64,000 bases of DNA. Origin: an uncultured Endomicrobiia bacterium. Lineage in GTDB: Bacteria; Elusimicrobiota; Endomicrobiia; Endomicrobiales; Endomicrobiaceae. The notes under the pieces are model-generated. The model worked only from the letters and a program-made list of their open reading frames with translations. It had not been told where the DNA came from and searched no databases. The DNA lies in contig CALHWY010000006.1 in assembly GCA_938040055.1 (NCBI GenBank), forward strand, positions 1-64,000, read 5' to 3'. Positions within the stretch are counted from its first letter, which is position 1, and each line of letters starts with the position of its first letter. The position numbers were made by a program, and so were the translations under genes. Shown here in pieces: positions 36,201-43,740 of this stretch.

Positions 36201-36850
36201 TCCCTTTGCGAGTTTCCCGTAATCTGGGCGCCGCTGCGGTCGAAAACCGTATTGGCTCTGTCATAATAGGAAACTATCAAAGGTTTAAGCCCTTGGGAAT
36301 ACTCATTATAAGTAAAAATAAAACCTCTGCCTATGGTGGTTTTTATCCATTTCGTTTCGTCAATTCTGTCACGGCACAGGAAAGTGGCCGACCAGTCAGA
36401 ATATCCGTCCAAAAGACCTCCTGCGGTATATAATTCGTCCGCATAACCGTACGGCGCTTTTAAACCAGATATTCTTGCAAAATACCTGGGGGAAGACTGG
36501 GATGAAGAATAGCTGATTTTATCCGCCGAAGCCGTCAAAGACGGATATCCGAGCAAATATCCGTTGCCCTGGGCCGCATTTCCGGGATTAGTATTGAGAT
36601 TTACAGTCATCGGAGAAGGGGTCATTGCGAATGAATACAAATGATAGTTATGCGAAGTAAAAATTGAACCGAACCACTTGTTTGACGGGTACGGAAATGA
36701 AACGTTGGAAGTCGTTCTTGAATGCGACATAGGCGAATTGTAAAATCCGATTTTTCCTTTTCCTTCCGGAACAGGAACCGACAAAGATACCGCGCGGAAA
36801 AAAATTATTACGGCAAAAGCAAAAATGATTTTTTTGGTTTTTAAGGTCAT
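33251..36850 (-). CDS. Secreted GH81 endo-beta-1,3-glucanase with C-terminal PNP-type domain
   Basis: 1199 aa. Signal peptide (about 1-24), then a glycoside hydrolase family 81 region to about 760: ANKWFGSIF-like start (PSNKWFGSIF), FAYDSNWGG with Asp470, DHHFHYGYF, and EGHSWANG followed by QESSSES with the catalytic Glu pair at 568/572. GH81 enzymes cut beta-1,3-glucans (laminarin, callose, fungal wall or paramylon). Beyond are beta-sandwich regions (about 860-1110) and a final domain starting VVYPNPYKPSKHGN (about 1113-1199), like the one ending the S8 protease. Likely secreted and surface-attached. A TATAAT box lies at about 36892-36897 on the minus strand without a clear -35. Confidence 0.9.
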   Translation of the reverse strand: MTLKTKKIIFAFAVIIFFRAVSLSVPVPEGKGKIGFYNSPMSHSRTTSNVSFPYPSNKWFGSIFTSHNYHLYSFAMTPSPMTVNLNTNPGNAAQGNGYLLGYPSLTASADKISYSSSQSSPRYFARISGLKAPYGYADELYTAGGLLDGYSDWSATFLCRDRIDETKWIKTTIGRGFIFTYNEYSQGLKPLIVSYYDRANTVFDRSGAQITGNSQRDCILVKTSPDSNGRVIYYAVFAPADTSFSVSANASRIEMSFAADERYLSAALITAGQDSESLKNNAVAIFNEYYQYAYNFITDTKVSYSFDKDNAGVTTVFNFTTQAKRAGAGFSSGTVFALFPHQWKNSAAVLKPDSYNFRTLKGTLKVGSGSSFTTQHKFCGIMPNLTYEVPESLKSAMQTYINYDRYFTAQSEEPDTYYSGKALAKAANLIPILHQFGDIDARNRMIENLKAQLRLWYTYTGQPQRYFAYDSNWGGLIGRPYNFGSENYADHHFHYGYFIYASAILALFDPSFADASEYKGMVDLLVKDIQNHKRNDADFPFLRHFDVYEGHSWANGAGGGDDRGIDQESSSESMNAWAGIYLWGLACKNRELMDLGAYGYTTEYEASKEYFFDMSGEIYGGTPYAHKGVGILWENEAVYNLHFEPRISQTIKGIQVLPLTPSMLYLGYNTDYARAYYGEMLATAGFPLNTWKDIWLRYKALFDAPGALNDFSAGGFIAEQGSSLAYSYHFINFFNAYGSVDTGFFSDGESFCVMNKSGQRNYIAFNNSADSYKTVVFKSFAGGALAGSMSVPPMTTAVTKDFVEFKYDSLRTMHSQGNSHVILMDSYSDKNTVKAAVIPPINELYYKSIPFVFSVNSPGGLSANTKAYVKLPDISIPSGYAADQIKLAVYNPQTRLPESVYPHQNIIVEAENAGKATVLIEASLTKTGIYVVVIPTGVQPPGLKIIRGFLRNAKDSSGVEAAMRIYNSSDNSETSEVFNGIYEIEVIKGASYTIKPSARHFIFEPESYSFTVGDSDLSKDFAAFAEYELGGKVSFNGRGLNKINISIYDIAAGSTRTVVTADGGKYKAAVYYAKSYIVTPVSAEYDFTSEFMRFDIQSSFLYADFLARVASGRFVVYPNPYKPSKHGNIGITFTGLKSGAEIKIYNIAGELVFDKKTSTDGGYTWYAENNSGYQAGSGVYVYYIKSDGKTRKGKIAVER

Positions 36851-37310
36851 TTTTCACCCGCTTTATTAATTTTTTTGGATATATTCTTTGATTATATATA
36901 AAATTAAAGCCGAAAACCATTAAAAATACAAGCATATCGTATAACCGACCGCGCATTTCCGGCTTTTTATGAAAATAAAAAGCATTGCAGAGGTTCAAAA
37001 GAAGGCGGTTCTTTAGCGCGTAAAGTCTTTTTTTTGTTTATGCGTTTTTTGAGTTTGCGGCCAATGCCGCTGCGCATTTATACGCGCGCATTACGAAAGG
37101 CGTATGAACTTGCCGCGCGAAAACCGCGCGTTTCGCTTTTATGCCGCAAAACAAAATATTATGCCTGCCGGGATATAAATTTCCGGGGCTCCTTTCGTCC
37201 GGCAAAACAGCAGGGCGAAGGACAATGCATACGAATATGGCGCTTTTCTTTTCATCTTTTCAAAAAAATTTTTTTGCCGTAAAAAAGCTTTAAACTCGGG
37301 ATTTTCCATT
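36851..37310. other. Gene-free stretch upstream of GH81
   Basis: About 460 bp containing the GH81 promoter region and nothing else recognised. Short plus-strand frames lack start signals. Confidence 0.55.
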
Positions 37311-37352
37311 TTAAACAAAAGGAACCGTCCTGATAAAAAGTCAAGACGGTTC
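37311..37352 (-). terminator. Terminator after the 37377-38192 gene
   Basis: Minus strand GAACCGTC (37352-37345) pairs with GACGGTTC (37329-37322), extended by further pairs towards a short loop, then TTTTGTTT. The stem is nearly symmetrical with TTTT on the plus side too, so it may work for both strands. Confidence 0.8.
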
Positions 37353-37376
37353 TTTTAAATATCGTACTATAAGAAT

Positions 37377-38192
37377 TTACAATTTTTTTGAAAGCATAAA
37401 TCTGAACTCTTCGGCATTATTTTCAACATAAAAATTCATATGGTTTTTCTTCATATAATAATCGAACTTTTTCAGGCTCGCCGCGTAATCGATAAGCAGA
37501 TACGCCCCGCCGGCTATAAGAAGGAGCCCTAAAACTCCCTCATAAGCATTATTGGTTTCCTCTTTATATTTTTTATCATACTCGTACTCTACTTTGACTA
37601 TATCCGCGAGAAAAGAAGGAGTTGAGGAAGGATACTTCCCTTTATAAATATGATCGGGATCGGGATTGGACTCGCTGCCGGCGTCCTGTCCTTCAGGCGG
37701 ATTCGTTCCCGCAACGCCGTATTGCGCGCGGTGCGTCCATTTTTTGGACTCTCCCGTTGCAAGAAGCAAAGACTCTCCGGCGGGAATACCGTCAAAGTTT
37801 ACTTTAGTTCCGAGCTCCGAAGGCTGGTAGCCTCCGGGAATTCCGCCCGGAGCCACCGTTTTATATCTTGCCCATATATTTACGTTTTTAAGTTTGACAT
37901 TGCCGGTATTTTCAATATTTCCCGACGCTTTCATAACATAATTATTGCTGACGGTATTGGTATACCAAAAAGAAGAAAAATTCATATTGAACGAAGGTTT
38001 CGATTTGTCGGTGCGCACGGTCCTGAAACCGTCATAAGCCAGCAGGCTTCCGCCTATCACAAGCAAAGCGCCGTAAAGTATTCTGTATTTGGACTTATAT
38101 TCGTTAAAATCTTCATACTGCACGTTTCCGTAACCGAAAGCGGTATTTGCGAAAATAAAAAAAGCCGCGGCAGCGCAAATAAATTTTTTCAT
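37377..38192 (-). CDS. Uncharacterised exported membrane protein
   Basis: 271 aa, no family recognised. Signal peptide (1-20), a membrane segment near 40-58 (ILYGALLVIGGSLLAYDG), a beta-rich extracytoplasmic part with a region like FxLD/Ig-type carrier domains (ASGNIENTGNVKLKNVNIWARYK), then a second membrane segment near 220-236 (GVLGLLLIAGGAYLLIDY) and a short tail. It starts 9 bp after the response-regulator gene and shares its promoter, so signalling may be linked to this envelope protein. Confidence 0.75.
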   Translation of the reverse strand: MKKFICAAAAFFIFANTAFGYGNVQYEDFNEYKSKYRILYGALLVIGGSLLAYDGFRTVRTDKSKPSFNMNFSSFWYTNTVSNNYVMKASGNIENTGNVKLKNVNIWARYKTVAPGGIPGGYQPSELGTKVNFDGIPAGESLLLATGESKKWTHRAQYGVAGTNPPEGQDAGSESNPDPDHIYKGKYPSSTPSFLADIVKVEYEYDKKYKEETNNAYEGVLGLLLIAGGAYLLIDYAASLKKFDYYMKKNHMNFYVENNAEEFRFMLSKKL

Positions 38193-38201
38193 GATACCTC
38201 T

Positions 38202-38576
38202 TTATACCTCTTTTTTTACTTTTGTTTTTATCTCTTCAAGAAGAGCAAAAAGATTTTCCACATAGACGGGCTTTTGCATATATCCCGCTGCTCCGAGCTC
38301 TTTGGCGTGCTCTTCCGTAAAAATAGTTCCCGAGCCGGTAATAAAGTAAATAAGCGCGCTTGTATTTATCTCTTTTATATAGTGAAACAGATGATCTCCG
38401 TCGAGATCGGGAAGCATAATGTCCAGAAATATGACATCGGGGCTTTCTTCTTTGACGGCTTTAAGACATTCGTCGGCATTGCCCGCCACGCATACGTCAA
38501 AACCTCTTCTTTGAAGAAGTCTCGCCATATTGTCCCTGGCATAAATTTCATCGTCAACAAGCAGAATTTTTATCAT
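38202..38576 (-). CDS. Single-domain response regulator (CheY-like receiver)
   Basis: 124 aa, receiver only. Phosphorylation site Asp52 (FLDIMLPDLDG), acidic pair Asp8/Asp9, Thr80 (FITG) and Lys102 (QKPV) are all in place. There is no DNA-binding or enzymatic output domain and no histidine kinase nearby, so it must act by protein contact or in a phosphorelay. Shine-Dalgarno GGAG before the ATG; promoter 36 bp upstream. Confidence 0.93.
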   Translation of the reverse strand: MIKILLVDDEIYARDNMARLLQRRGFDVCVAGNADECLKAVKEESPDVIFLDIMLPDLDGDHLFHYIKEINTSALIYFITGSGTIFTEEHAKELGAAGYMQKPVYVENLFALLEEIKTKVKKEV

Positions 38577-38611
38577 TGGAACATCTCCGCTTTTTTCTTA
38601 TGCGCAAAAAT

Positions 38612-38640
38612 ATTATATCCGTATTTGCGGGCATTGGCAA
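38612..38640 (-). promoter_or_regulatory. Promoter of the response-regulator operon
   Basis: Minus-strand TTGCCA (38640-38635), 17 bp, TATAAT (38617-38612), 36 bp before the ATG at 38576. Confidence 0.7.
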
Positions 38641-38699
38641 CAAAAAACCGCATATTTCAAAAGTTTTTTACACTCAGACAAGAAGCGCTTTTTCTGGGT

Positions 38700-39059
38700 T
38701 TATATAAAATATTCATCGGAGGAAAAAGCCGACTCTATTATTTCAAACCGCCCGCCGCAAATAGAGACGATATCAAAACGGAAAGCGTCTTTTACGCGGT
38801 TGCGTTTAATGTAAAGGATCGCCGATTTTATTATTTTGCGCTGTTTGGCCTTATTTACGGCTTCCTGCGGAGCGCCGCCGGAAAGATTTTTTCTGTATTT
38901 GACTTCTATGAAGACCGTCTCTTTTTTATGCTCGGCTATTATGTCGATTTCCCCGAAAGATGTGGTAAAGTTCGTCTCAAGAATTTTATAGCCCCGTTTT
39001 TTGAGAAAATCCGCGGCTTCCTTTTCTTTGGCAAATCCTATATCTCTGCAATAAGCCAT
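38700..39059 (-). CDS. yraN: YraN (UPF0102) family nuclease-like protein
   Basis: 119 aa. Endonuclease-like fold of unknown function, usually next to rnhB. Signature residues: GEIDIIAEHKKETVFIEVKYR, carrying the restriction-endonuclease-like Asp...ExK core. The start at 39059 has a good Shine-Dalgarno (GGGAGCGGAA) and overlaps the rnhB end by 22 bp; a frame to 39116 would add 19 residues. Confidence 0.9.
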   Translation of the reverse strand: MAYCRDIGFAKEKEAADFLKKRGYKILETNFTTSFGEIDIIAEHKKETVFIEVKYRKNLSGGAPQEAVNKAKQRKIIKSAILYIKRNRVKDAFRFDIVSICGGRFEIIESAFSSDEYFI

Positions 39060-39673
39060 TTCCGCTCCCGCAGGCAAAGTCTTACAGGGGCAAAACTTCG
39101 GCGGTGTATAGGACAAGGCCCGTATTTTTTTAAAGCTTCCATATGCGCTTTTGTGCCGTAACCCTTATGCTTTTCAAAACCGTACAAGGGAAAACTGCGC
39201 GCATAATCGTACATTATTTTATCTCTCGTTACCTTCGCAAGTATTGATGCGGCCGCTACAGCCGCGCTTTTGGCATCGCCGCCCACCACGGCCCGCTGGC
39301 TGATATTTACCTGCGGAATCTTATGGCTGCCGTCGACAAGACACAATCCCGGTCTGATTCCCAGCCCGCCGACAGCCTGCCTCATAGCCGTAAAAGTAGC
39401 CTGGAGAATATTAACTTCATCTATTTTTAAATTGTCCGCCGTAGAAATGCAATAAGCCAGGGCTTTTTCTTTTATTGTCTCGAAAAGCTCGTTTCGTTTT
39501 TTTTCGGTCAGTTTTTTTGAATCGTCAAGAAAAGGAATCCGTATATTTTCAGGAAAGATTACGGCGGCCGCGGCTACCGGGCCCGCTAAAGGACCCCGCC
39601 CGGCTTCGTCAACGCCGGCCACCGGGCCGAGGCCCTTATCATAATACTGTTTATCAAAAGAGAACGGATCCAC
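39038..39673 (-). CDS. rnhB: Ribonuclease HII
   Basis: 211 aa. Removes RNA, including single ribonucleotides, from DNA. Catalytic start GVDEAGRGPLAGPV (Asp22, Glu23), then LVDGSHKIP and SILAKVTRDKIM. rplS-rnhB-yraN is a standard order downstream of trmD. Stop codon overlaps yraN. Confidence 0.96.
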   Translation of the reverse strand: MDPFSFDKQYYDKGLGPVAGVDEAGRGPLAGPVAAAAVIFPENIRIPFLDDSKKLTEKKRNELFETIKEKALAYCISTADNLKIDEVNILQATFTAMRQAVGGLGIRPGLCLVDGSHKIPQVNISQRAVVGGDAKSAAVAAASILAKVTRDKIMYDYARSFPLYGFEKHKGYGTKAHMEALKKYGPCPIHRRSFAPVRLCLRERKWLIAEI

Positions 39674-39690
39674 CCTTTTGTCCGTAAAAC

Positions 39691-40137
39691 TTAATTTGCG
39701 GCGGGAACTTCAGCGGTTGCGGCGGATTCGGTTTTCGGCGCTTCTTCAGCCGCTTCCGGGTTTTCCGCTTTTTTAGCATAAACCTTTTTCGTTCTTGAAG
39801 AATCTTCAAAAATTCTCGCGGCCTTGCCGGAAAGATTTCTCAAATAATAAAGTTTGGCCCTGCGCACTTTTCCTCGTCTGGCCACTTCAATTTTTTCTAT
39901 TCTGGGAGAATGCAGGGGGAATATTCTTTCAACGCCTACCCCGAAAGAAACTTTCCTGACGGTAAAAGTTTCGGAAAGACCGCTTCCCTTCATTCTGATG
40001 ACCACGCCTTCAAAAACCTGTATTCTTTCATTTCCGCCTTCTACGACTTTGAAATGAACTTTAACCTGATCTCCGGATTTAAAATCAACCTTGAGATTTT
40101 TTTTCTGCGCTGCCTGGACTTGCTCTAATAATGACAT
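39691..40137 (-). CDS. rplS: 50S ribosomal protein L19
   Basis: 148 aa; the core (FKSGDQVKVHFKVVEGGNERIQVFEGVV, split across residues 19-47, and RIFPLHSPRIEKIEVARR) is standard and the C-terminus carries an extra Ala/Glu/Lys-rich tail of about 35 residues beyond the usual ~115. Located at the interface of the ribosomal subunits. The tail is the only unusual feature. Confidence 0.97.
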   Translation of the reverse strand: MSLLEQVQAAQKKNLKVDFKSGDQVKVHFKVVEGGNERIQVFEGVVIRMKGSGLSETFTVRKVSFGVGVERIFPLHSPRIEKIEVARRGKVRRAKLYYLRNLSGKAARIFEDSSRTKKVYAKKAENPEAAEEAPKTESAATAEVPAAN

Positions 40138-40249
40138 TTTACTGCTCCTTTATTTTATACAAAAGCGAGAGCCGGAAAAAGTTCCGGCGTCCCGCTGACG
40201 CTTTGCATTTTTCCCGCCGGCCGAAAAGCCGGGCGCTCGCGTAATATTT

Positions 40250-40960
40250 TCAGACTTTATGTTTTTTCAGTAAATCCGGACGGCGCTTTTTTGTTCTTTC
40301 GGCGGATTCTTTTATGCGCCACCGCTCTATTTTTTTATGATCCCCGGACAATAAAACTTCCGGAACTTTCAATTTCTTAAAAACCGCGGGTCTGGTATAA
40401 TGGGGATAATCCAGAAAGCCGTTAAAAAAAGAATCGTTTTTAACGGATTCTTCTTTTCTTACCACGCCGGGAATCATCCTCGCCACCGAGTCGACAAGAA
40501 CCATCGCCGGAATTTCACCGCCCGTAAGGACATAGTCGCCTATGGAAATTTCTTCATCCACGAAATTCATTATGCGCTCGTCAACGCCTTCATAGTGTCC
40601 GCATAAAATGACCAGATGCTTAAACGCCGCGAGCTCTTTTACCATATCGCTGTCAAGCCGTTTTCCCTGCGGAGACATGTAAACGACGAGAGGTTTATTA
40701 TAAGGGTTTTTACAGCTGCGGCTGCTTTTTCCCGCTAACACGCTTTTTATAGCCTCATAAAGCGGCGGAGCTGCCATTACCATTCCCCCGCCTCCGCCGA
40801 ACGGTTTGTCATCGACCTTTTTGTGTTTGTCTTTGGAGAAAGATCTGATGTCTACGATATTGATATTAAGAATTTTTTTCCGTCTTGCTTTGCCTATAAG
40901 GCTTTCAGTCAAAGGCCCGTCAAACATTTCCGGAAATATCGTGAGAATGTCAATCTTCAT
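40250..40960 (-). CDS. trmD: tRNA (guanine-N1)-methyltransferase
   Basis: Methylates G37 of tRNAs. 236 aa from ATG at 40960 (MKIDILTIFPEMFDG), the family start; an open frame up to 41047 is out of keeping with the family. The SAM trefoil-knot motifs are visible: LCGHYEGVDERI and ISIGDYVLTGGEIPAM. Overlaps the rimM end by 11 bp. Confidence 0.97.
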   Translation of the reverse strand: MKIDILTIFPEMFDGPLTESLIGKARRKKILNINIVDIRSFSKDKHKKVDDKPFGGGGGMVMAAPPLYEAIKSVLAGKSSRSCKNPYNKPLVVYMSPQGKRLDSDMVKELAAFKHLVILCGHYEGVDERIMNFVDEEISIGDYVLTGGEIPAMVLVDSVARMIPGVVRKEESVKNDSFFNGFLDYPHYTRPAVFKKLKVPEVLLSGDHKKIERWRIKESAERTKKRRPDLLKKHKV

Positions 40961-41273
40961 AAACCAGATAACCGTTATACTCCGCAATGCCGTCAGCCGA
41001 CTTTGCAGATCCGTAAACGGCGTCAATGCCTTCGGGAAGTTCGACAAAGATTTTTTTTCTTAAAAGATTTACCTCTTTGACCACGTTTTTCAATGCCGGA
41101 ATCAGATATTCCTCATTGTCGTATTTCACGACCCAGACATCATTGCTGCCGGTTGAAATCACGTCCGCAAGAATACCAAGCCTTTCTCCCGTATTGTTAA
41201 AAACTTCAAAACCCAAAATATCGCAAACTCTCCAGGTGCGGATTGAAGGGTTCGTATTCTTTTTCTGCTTCAT
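40950..41273 (-). CDS. rimM: RimM-like protein with only the PRC-barrel domain
   Basis: 107 aa against about 165-180 for normal RimM. The PRC-barrel part is recognisable (FEVFNNTGERLGILADVIST, split for length, then NEEYLIPALKNVVKEV and KKIFVELPEGI), but the N-terminal RimM domain that binds S19/30S is missing. Only 25 bp separate it from khpA upstream, so there is no room for the missing half. Position between khpA and trmD identifies it as rimM. Whether it still supports 30S maturation is unclear. Confidence 0.85.
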   Translation of the reverse strand: MKQKKNTNPSIRTWRVCDILGFEVFNNTGERLGILADVISTGSNDVWVVKYDNEEYLIPALKNVVKEVNLLRKKIFVELPEGIDAVYGSAKSADGIAEYNGYLVYED

Positions 41274-41298
41274 TTTCCGATACTCTTTATTGCTCCGC

Positions 41299-41529
41299 TT
41301 ACTCTACGATTTCAACGGTCGCCCTTTTATCAAGTTTTGCCGAAGCCGAATTAACGATAATTCTTATCGCTTTTATGATTCTGCCTTCTTTGCCGATAAT
41401 TTTGCCTCTGTCGCCGTCGGAAACTTTAAGTTCCAAAACGGTCGCTTTTTCGCCGGCAATCTCTTTTACTTCCACTTGTTCCGGATTGTCCACCAATGCT
41501 TTCGCGATATACAGAACCAAATCTTTCAT
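41299..41529 (-). CDS. khpA: KH-domain RNA-binding protein
   Basis: 76 aa, single KH domain with the GxxG loop in IIGKEGRIIKAIRII. KhpA-type proteins bind RNA broadly and are normally encoded between rpsP and rimM, as here. Confidence 0.95.
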   Translation of the reverse strand: MKDLVLYIAKALVDNPEQVEVKEIAGEKATVLELKVSDGDRGKIIGKEGRIIKAIRIIVNSASAKLDKRATVEIVE

Positions 41530-41559
41530 AATCCCTCCAATACCATAAGGTCTTTTCAG

Positions 41560-41811
41560 CTATTTGCTTTCTGCCGGTTGTGATTTTTTTATCAAAACTG
41601 CGACAGTTTCGGAAGCTTTCGCTCCCGTGCCTAACCAATAGTTAACTCTGTCCATATTGACATTAAATTTGTTTTCAGCAGCGATAGGATCATACTGACC
41701 TAGTATTTCAATAGGTTCTCCGTCCCTTTTCGCTCTCTGATCAATCGCCACGACCCTGTAATAAGGTCTTTTGGGTTTGCCCCTTCTCTGCAGACGCAGT
41801 CTAACAGCCAT
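41560..41811 (-). CDS. rpsP: 30S ribosomal protein S16
   Basis: 83 aa. Starts MAVRLRLQRRGKPKRPYY and continues with the family block VAIDQRAKRDGEPIEILGQY. First gene of the operon; strong Shine-Dalgarno GGAGGT at 41821-41816. A long hairpin lies in its leader. Confidence 0.98.
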   Translation of the reverse strand: MAVRLRLQRRGKPKRPYYRVVAIDQRAKRDGEPIEILGQYDPIAAENKFNVNMDRVNYWLGTGAKASETVAVLIKKSQPAESK

Positions 41812-41839
41812 CTTCTACCTCCGTATACTCACTTATGTC

Positions 41840-41904
41840 AGGTAATGTGCGCATAAACGCCTTTTTTTGACGCGGCAGCAGACGCATTCATGCGTACACT
41901 ACCT
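41840..41904 (-). ncRNA. Structured 5' leader of the rpsP operon
   Basis: In the leader mRNA, 15 bases at 41904-41890 (AGGTAGTGTACGCAT) pair with 41854-41840 (ATGCGCACATTACCT) with one G-U and one A-C mismatch. An alternative small hairpin ACGCA-TGAA-TGCGT uses the inner end of the left arm, so two exclusive folds are possible. The Shine-Dalgarno of rpsP follows about 19 nt later. Candidate autoregulatory site for S16 or L19. Confidence 0.65.
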
Positions 41905-41929
41905 TGAATCATAGTGTCTTGAATATGTG

Positions 41930-41958
41930 ATTATATATGAAATATTGAGCTTTGTCAA
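41930..41958 (-). promoter_or_regulatory. Promoter of the rpsP operon
   Basis: Minus-strand TTGACA (41958-41953), 17 bp, TATAAT (41935-41930): both boxes perfect. The transcript would have a leader of about 110 nt before the rpsP ATG, covering the hairpin at 41840-41904. Confidence 0.85.
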
Positions 41959-42649
41959 ACATAAAACTATTATTATTTTCATCTCTATTTTGCGATAGCG
42001 GCTTTGCCCCGCATTTTGTTTTTTAAGCCGCATTGTTTGACAATGATATTGTTTCCGGCAAATTTTTTCAAGCGGCAAAAAGAAGCGCAAAAACGTTTTT
42101 AAAAGCTTTCGCCGTTTGTTTTTTGCGCAGTTTTACTTGATCTATACGATTTGCTATAATTCCGGTGGTTGGAAATTAACGGTTTTTTATGCCGCTTTTT
42201 CAACGGTTTTAAAGCCGTGTCCCTCTCAAAATTCGGCTGCCGGCTTTCATAAAAACAATGGCCGGCATAAGTAAAAACGGACGGACAGGCAAGTTCCGGA
42301 CAATGCTTGCAAAAGAGTTTTTCCGTCAACCGGCATTTTTTAAGTTCAAGCCGCGCAAACAATGTCCGCATTGCCGATTTTCGGCGAACGGGCATTCCTT
42401 TATTTGCGCCGCGGCCCGGACAGCCGCATTTTCGCTTGCAACAAAGCCGGAATTGGAGTTTTTCCGATTTTTTTTCAATGCATTTATCGTTCTGTCCGGT
42501 TTTAACAGGATGCCGCCAAAACGGCAAATGTTCCGGACAGGATAAAAACGTTTTTGTAAACCGTAACGGCGGTTCGTATGCCGGTTTTTTGCGGCAAAAC
42601 GGGAATTTGTTTAAGAGAAGAGTAAAATTTTTTTAGGGACGGATATGCG
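41959..42649. other. Gene-free stretch upstream of the 42650 lipoprotein
   Basis: About 690 bp between divergent genes. No convincing coding frame on either strand: frames of 95-142 codons overlap on both strands and lack start signals. A plus-strand promoter-like sequence sits at 42132-42160 and is listed separately. Confidence 0.55.
42132..42160 (+). promoter_or_regulatory. Promoter-like sequence without an adjacent gene
   Basis: TTTACT (42132-42137), 17 bp, TATAAT (42155-42160) on the plus strand. The next gene starts 490 bp later. It could drive a small RNA, a long leader of the 42650 gene, or be a leftover of a lost gene. Confidence 0.45.
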
Positions 42650-43078
42650 ATGTATAAAATTTCAGCGGCCGCATTGCTTTTTATATTTTTTTGCTCTTGC
42701 GCTTTCTTTGACGCCCCGATGCGTTTTGCGGGACTTTCCGTCCAAAAATTCGAAAAAGAAGACAGAGGAAGACATTCGCAGTTTTTTGAAATGACAAAAA
42801 AAGAAAGTTTCGGCAAAACCTTAAACTTTATAAAAAACATTAAAGCGAGAGTTACCCGTAAAAATTATAGAAAAGGTTATATTACGGCCTTTGACTTTGC
42901 CAAAAGCTTTGATTATTGTCTGGATTCAACCGAAGCGGCTTTTTTTATTGAAGAAACAGGAGAAAACAAAGTAAAAATTACGGTTATATGCAATAATTCA
43001 CTGCTTGCGGAAAATCTTTCCGAAAAATACTTCAAATCGATGTCCGAACTTCCGCAAGAAAAGCAAGACAAGCTTTGA
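42650..43078 (+). CDS. Small predicted lipoprotein, unknown function
   Basis: 142 aa, no family recognised. N-terminal hydrophobic stretch ends in a lipobox-like FFCSC, suggesting lipid attachment at about residue 17. The rest is hydrophilic, mixed alpha/beta (ITAFDFAKSFDYCLD, VKITVICNNSLLAENLSE), ending in a Gln/Glu/Lys-rich tail. GGGACGG at a suitable distance from the ATG acts as Shine-Dalgarno. Confidence 0.7.
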   Translation: MYKISAAALLFIFFCSCAFFDAPMRFAGLSVQKFEKEDRGRHSQFFEMTKKESFGKTLNFIKNIKARVTRKNYRKGYITAFDFAKSFDYCLDSTEAAFFIEETGENKVKITVICNNSLLAENLSEKYFKSMSELPQEKQDKL

Positions 43079-43740
43079 TGACGGCGGGCAAAAATTCGAA
43101 TACGGGATGTTATTTTTTTCACGGAAACGGTTTATGAAATTTATTTTCGCGTTTTTGCGTTTTTTATCGTTCTCTTTGTTTTTGCGGCGAAGCATCCGTC
43201 CCGCCCTATAAGAACTTCCCGCCGCTGCCGGCGGTTATAAAAAAAGCGTTTATTAAATAACGCCTTCTTTTTTAGAAATATTTATTGTCGGAGAAAAATC
43301 CGGCGAACTCATCCCCCGGACGGAAAAAGCTTTTTTCCATAAATACGGAATAAGAACCGCCGCAATTCGTCGGTTTTATTGCCGCTTACGCCGGTTTCTC
43401 CGAATTGCTTAAAGAAAATGCGTTAAAAAATATATTGTGCGCCTTCCTGCGCGGCCGTAATTAAAACTTATGCCGGCTTTCTTACGGATAAACCGAAAAA
43501 ACGTATACAGGCCCCGCCGCGATTGACGGCATTGCGCAAAAGACAAAACCGCGCGGGAACGGTTAAACGCAAAAACATGAAAATCCCGACAAAGAATCGC
43601 CCTTTACTCCGCAACGGAAACAAAGTCCTTTTTAATTTTTATCGGCATAAAAAAATTATACGCATTTTAAAATCCGTTTTTGCTCTCTTTGCCCCATTTT
43701 TTAAGTTTAAAGATTGAACGGAATGTTTTCTCATATGATT
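43079..43740. other. Gene-free stretch upstream of eno
   Basis: About 660 bp before the eno promoter. No intact gene. Two short segments resemble lipid-A-disaccharide synthase motifs in different frames and are listed as a possible relic. Confidence 0.5.
43272..43455 (+). pseudogene. Possible lpxB relic
   Basis: Frame starting 43272 reads LEIFIVGEKSGEL, close to the LpxB N-terminal GE(x)SGD motif; about 65 bp later another frame reads AAYAGFSELLKENALKNIL (from 43381), like the MGFxEVL motif found some 75 residues into LpxB. The order is right, the spacing too short and frames differ, as expected after decay. Both matches are short and may be chance. Confidence 0.2.

Noticed and set aside
42099..42636. 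Overlapping frames of 95-142 codons on both strands upstream of 42650
   Set aside because: Coding potential not supported: no Shine-Dalgarno, Cys and Arg-rich odd composition, no family recognised.
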